Made by a program: the position numbers and the translations under genes
Source of the DNA: an uncultured Bacillota bacterium
Lineage (GTDB): Bacteria > Bacillota_A > Clostridia > Peptostreptococcales > Anaerovoracaceae
Length of the DNA stretch: 6,283 bases
Assembly (NCBI GenBank): GCA_946628525.1
Contig: CAMOWO010000047.1
Span: 1 to 6,283 of the forward strand
Reading direction: 5' to 3'
Part shown: positions 5,285 through 6,283 of the stretch, one piece after another
Layout: each line of letters opens with the position of its first letter
How positions within the stretch are numbered: the stretch's first letter is position 1
The notes under the pieces: generated by a model
The model's input: only the letters and a program-made list of their open reading frames with translations
Told to the model about the DNA's origin: nothing
Databases searched by the model: none

Positions 5285-5983
5285 ATGATAGATTTTCACA
5301 CCCACATCCTGCCGGGGATAGATGACGGCAGCAAAGATACGGCAATGACGGAGGCAATGATAGATCTTGAGCGGGGGCAGGGTATCACGCATATCTGCGC
5401 CACGCCGCATTTTTATGCCTTCCGAAGGACGGTGGATGAGTTTCTCGACAGGAGGGACATGGCCTTCGTGAAGATCTGCAGACGGCTTCGTTTCAACGGT
5501 ATGCGCATCCACCGGGGTGCGGAGGTGTACTACTTTGGCGGGATGGGACGGTCCGATCAGATCCCGAGGCTCTGTCTTCAGGGGACGGAGGTGCTCCTTC
5601 TCGAGATGCCTTTCGCCCAGTGGAACAGGGATGTGCACCGGGACGTGGAGGACCTGATATTCCGGCAGCATCTGACGGTGGTGCTGGCTCACGTGGAACG
5701 GTACGCCGGCATCCAGAAGGACAAGACGGTCTGGGACGAGATCCTGGACATGCCGCTGTACGTCCAGCTGAACGGAGAAAGCCTTCTGAAGCACAGCAAA
5801 TCCCGCAAGTTCTGCATGAAGATGATCGGGGAGCGGGACAAGATCCTCCTGGGAAGTGACTGTCACAACCTGACGTATAGAGCGCCGAACATGGATCAGG
5901 CCATGGAGGCCGTACGGTCCAGGGCAGGAGCCGAACGGGCGGAGCGGATGCAGCAGCAGGCCGCGCAGCTTATGGGGCTGTAA
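5285..5983 (+). CDS. CpsB/YwqE-type PHP-family protein-tyrosine phosphatase
   Basis: A 232-residue cytoplasmic metal-dependent phosphatase, slightly shorter than the usual 240-255. Metal-binding landmarks are H5-T-H7 in the opening MIDFHTHILPGIDDG, H42 in CATPHF, E80 in RGAEVYY, E107 in LLEMPF, H136 in AHVERY, and D192 with H194 in SDCHN. All the expected PHP ligands are present, so it should be active. ATG 5285 is chosen because the family starts exactly with M-I-D-x-H-x-H; the frame stays open upstream, but an earlier start would add residues encoded by the hairpin region. The ribosome binding site is weak (AGAAG, 5275-5279). The enzyme dephosphorylates the tyrosine tail of the kinase encoded at 3675-4403, completing the regulatory cycle. 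In known operons it usually lies next to the wzz and kinase genes; here the FN3 gene separates them. Confidence 0.92.
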   Translation: MIDFHTHILPGIDDGSKDTAMTEAMIDLERGQGITHICATPHFYAFRRTVDEFLDRRDMAFVKICRRLRFNGMRIHRGAEVYYFGGMGRSDQIPRLCLQGTEVLLLEMPFAQWNRDVHRDVEDLIFRQHLTVVLAHVERYAGIQKDKTVWDEILDMPLYVQLNGESLLKHSKSRKFCMKMIGERDKILLGSDCHNLTYRAPNMDQAMEAVRSRAGAERAERMQQQAAQLMGL

Positions 5984-6018
5984 AAACCATACTGACAACA
6001 CGATATTGGCAAGAATGA

Positions 6019-6072
6019 GCTGAAGCCCTCTCACCGGCCTTCGAGGCGGAAGGCCGATGAGAAGGCTCCAGT
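6019..6072. repeat. 54-nt imperfect inverted repeat between phosphatase and next gene
   Basis: The arms 6019-6042 and 6049-6072 pair over 24 positions with three A/C mismatches and one G-T wobble around GAGGCG. The top 8 bp, CGGCCTTC with GAAGGCCG, are perfect. No T run follows on either strand, so it is not a standard terminator. ATACTG (5989-5994) and CAGTAT (6069-6074) form an outer inverted pair that competes with the base of the stem, and TAAAAA occurs on both sides. It may be a leader RNA structure, an mRNA stability element or a small degenerate mobile repeat. Confidence 0.65.
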
Positions 6073-6123
6073 ATTAAAAATGGGTCGTAAGGGGAAAAGA
6101 GACCAGATAACCAAGGGATAGTT

Positions 6124-6283
6124 ATGGGACCGAGATACGACAGATTCAACAAAAAAAGACTGATCCAGCACTGGCAGTGGGTGACACTGTACCTGATGGC
6201 ATACGATGTGTTCGCCGTGAGTTTCGCATATTTCGCGGCTCTGTGGCTGAGATTCGATTTGAATTTCTCCATGATACAGAAGC
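6124..6283 (+). CDS. Polysaccharide biosynthesis membrane protein, N-terminus (CapD-like dehydratase or sugar transferase)
   Basis: The gene runs off the window; 53 residues are visible. The start is well supported by AAGGGA at 6113-6118, 5 nt before ATG. A basic N-terminus (RYDRFNKKR) leads into a hydrophobic segment and the stretch MAYDVFAVSFAYFAALWLRFDLNFS. The pattern YD-x5-AYF-ALWLRFD is typical of the first membrane helices of CapD/FlaA1-type UDP-sugar 4,6-dehydratases, which make the first sugar precursors. Undecaprenyl-phosphate sugar-1-phosphate transferases, which start the repeat unit on the lipid carrier, open in a similar way. I favour the dehydratase, but the visible part cannot decide. 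Either fits the early biosynthetic step expected at this place in the operon. Confidence 0.7.
   Translation, partial: MGPRYDRFNKKRLIQHWQWVTLYLMAYDVFAVSFAYFAALWLRFDLNFSMIQK

Noticed and set aside
6019..6072. Intrinsic terminator at the long hairpin
   Set aside because: The stem is followed by ATTAAAAAT on the + strand and has no T run on the minus strand, so the essential U tract is missing.

Overview
The window looks like chromosomal DNA from a low-to-mid-GC Gram-positive anaerobe, most likely a member of the Clostridia (Lachnospiraceae-like). The reasons are the strong AGGAG-type ribosome binding sites, the Firmicutes-style polysaccharide regulatory set (LCP protein, split CpsC/CpsD tyrosine kinase, PHP-type CpsB phosphatase) and a secreted lysine-rich fibronectin-III-like protein of a kind common in that group. 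This placement is inference; no marker gene is present. All genes are on the + strand. I see no rRNA, tRNA, CRISPR array, transposase or integrase.

Region 1 (1-1479) is the end of an unrelated transcription unit. It holds the 3' part of a DMT-superfamily (DUF606/YdcZ-like) membrane protein, then an alpha/beta hydrolase 12 nt downstream, closed by a perfect 10-bp stem terminator followed by a T run.

Region 2 (1480-1751) is a 272-nt gene-free leader. It holds a perfect 12-bp palindrome, two imperfect hairpins and a second terminator-shaped hairpin (1690-1715) that ends only 36 nt before the first gene of the polysaccharide operon. This layout fits transcription attenuation or processive antitermination of the operon, a control mode known for polysaccharide loci (RfaH, UpxY and LoaP, all NusG relatives).

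Region 3 (1752-6283) is the start of an exopolysaccharide or capsule operon. In order it encodes an LCP (LytR-CpsA-Psr) glycan ligase, a CpsC/Wzz-type chain-length and kinase-activating membrane protein with a polylysine tail, a CpsD-type BY-kinase with a tyrosine-rich C-terminus (its start overlaps the wzz end by 23 nt), a small, secreted, very basic two-FN3 protein, a CpsB/YwqE-type PHP phosphatase, and the first 53 residues of a membrane protein that opens like CapD/FlaA1-type sugar-nucleotide dehydratases or polyprenyl-phosphate sugar transferases. Kinase, kinase activator and phosphatase would form the phosphorylation cycle that tunes polymer length and export, and LCP would attach the product to peptidoglycan. 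Glycosyltransferases and the flippase/polymerase should lie downstream.

The least ordinary points are the FN3 gene sitting between kinase and phosphatase, a nearly identical 14-nt hairpin sequence placed 34-36 nt upstream of both the FN3 and phosphatase genes, the attenuator-like leader, and a 54-nt imperfect inverted repeat before the last gene.
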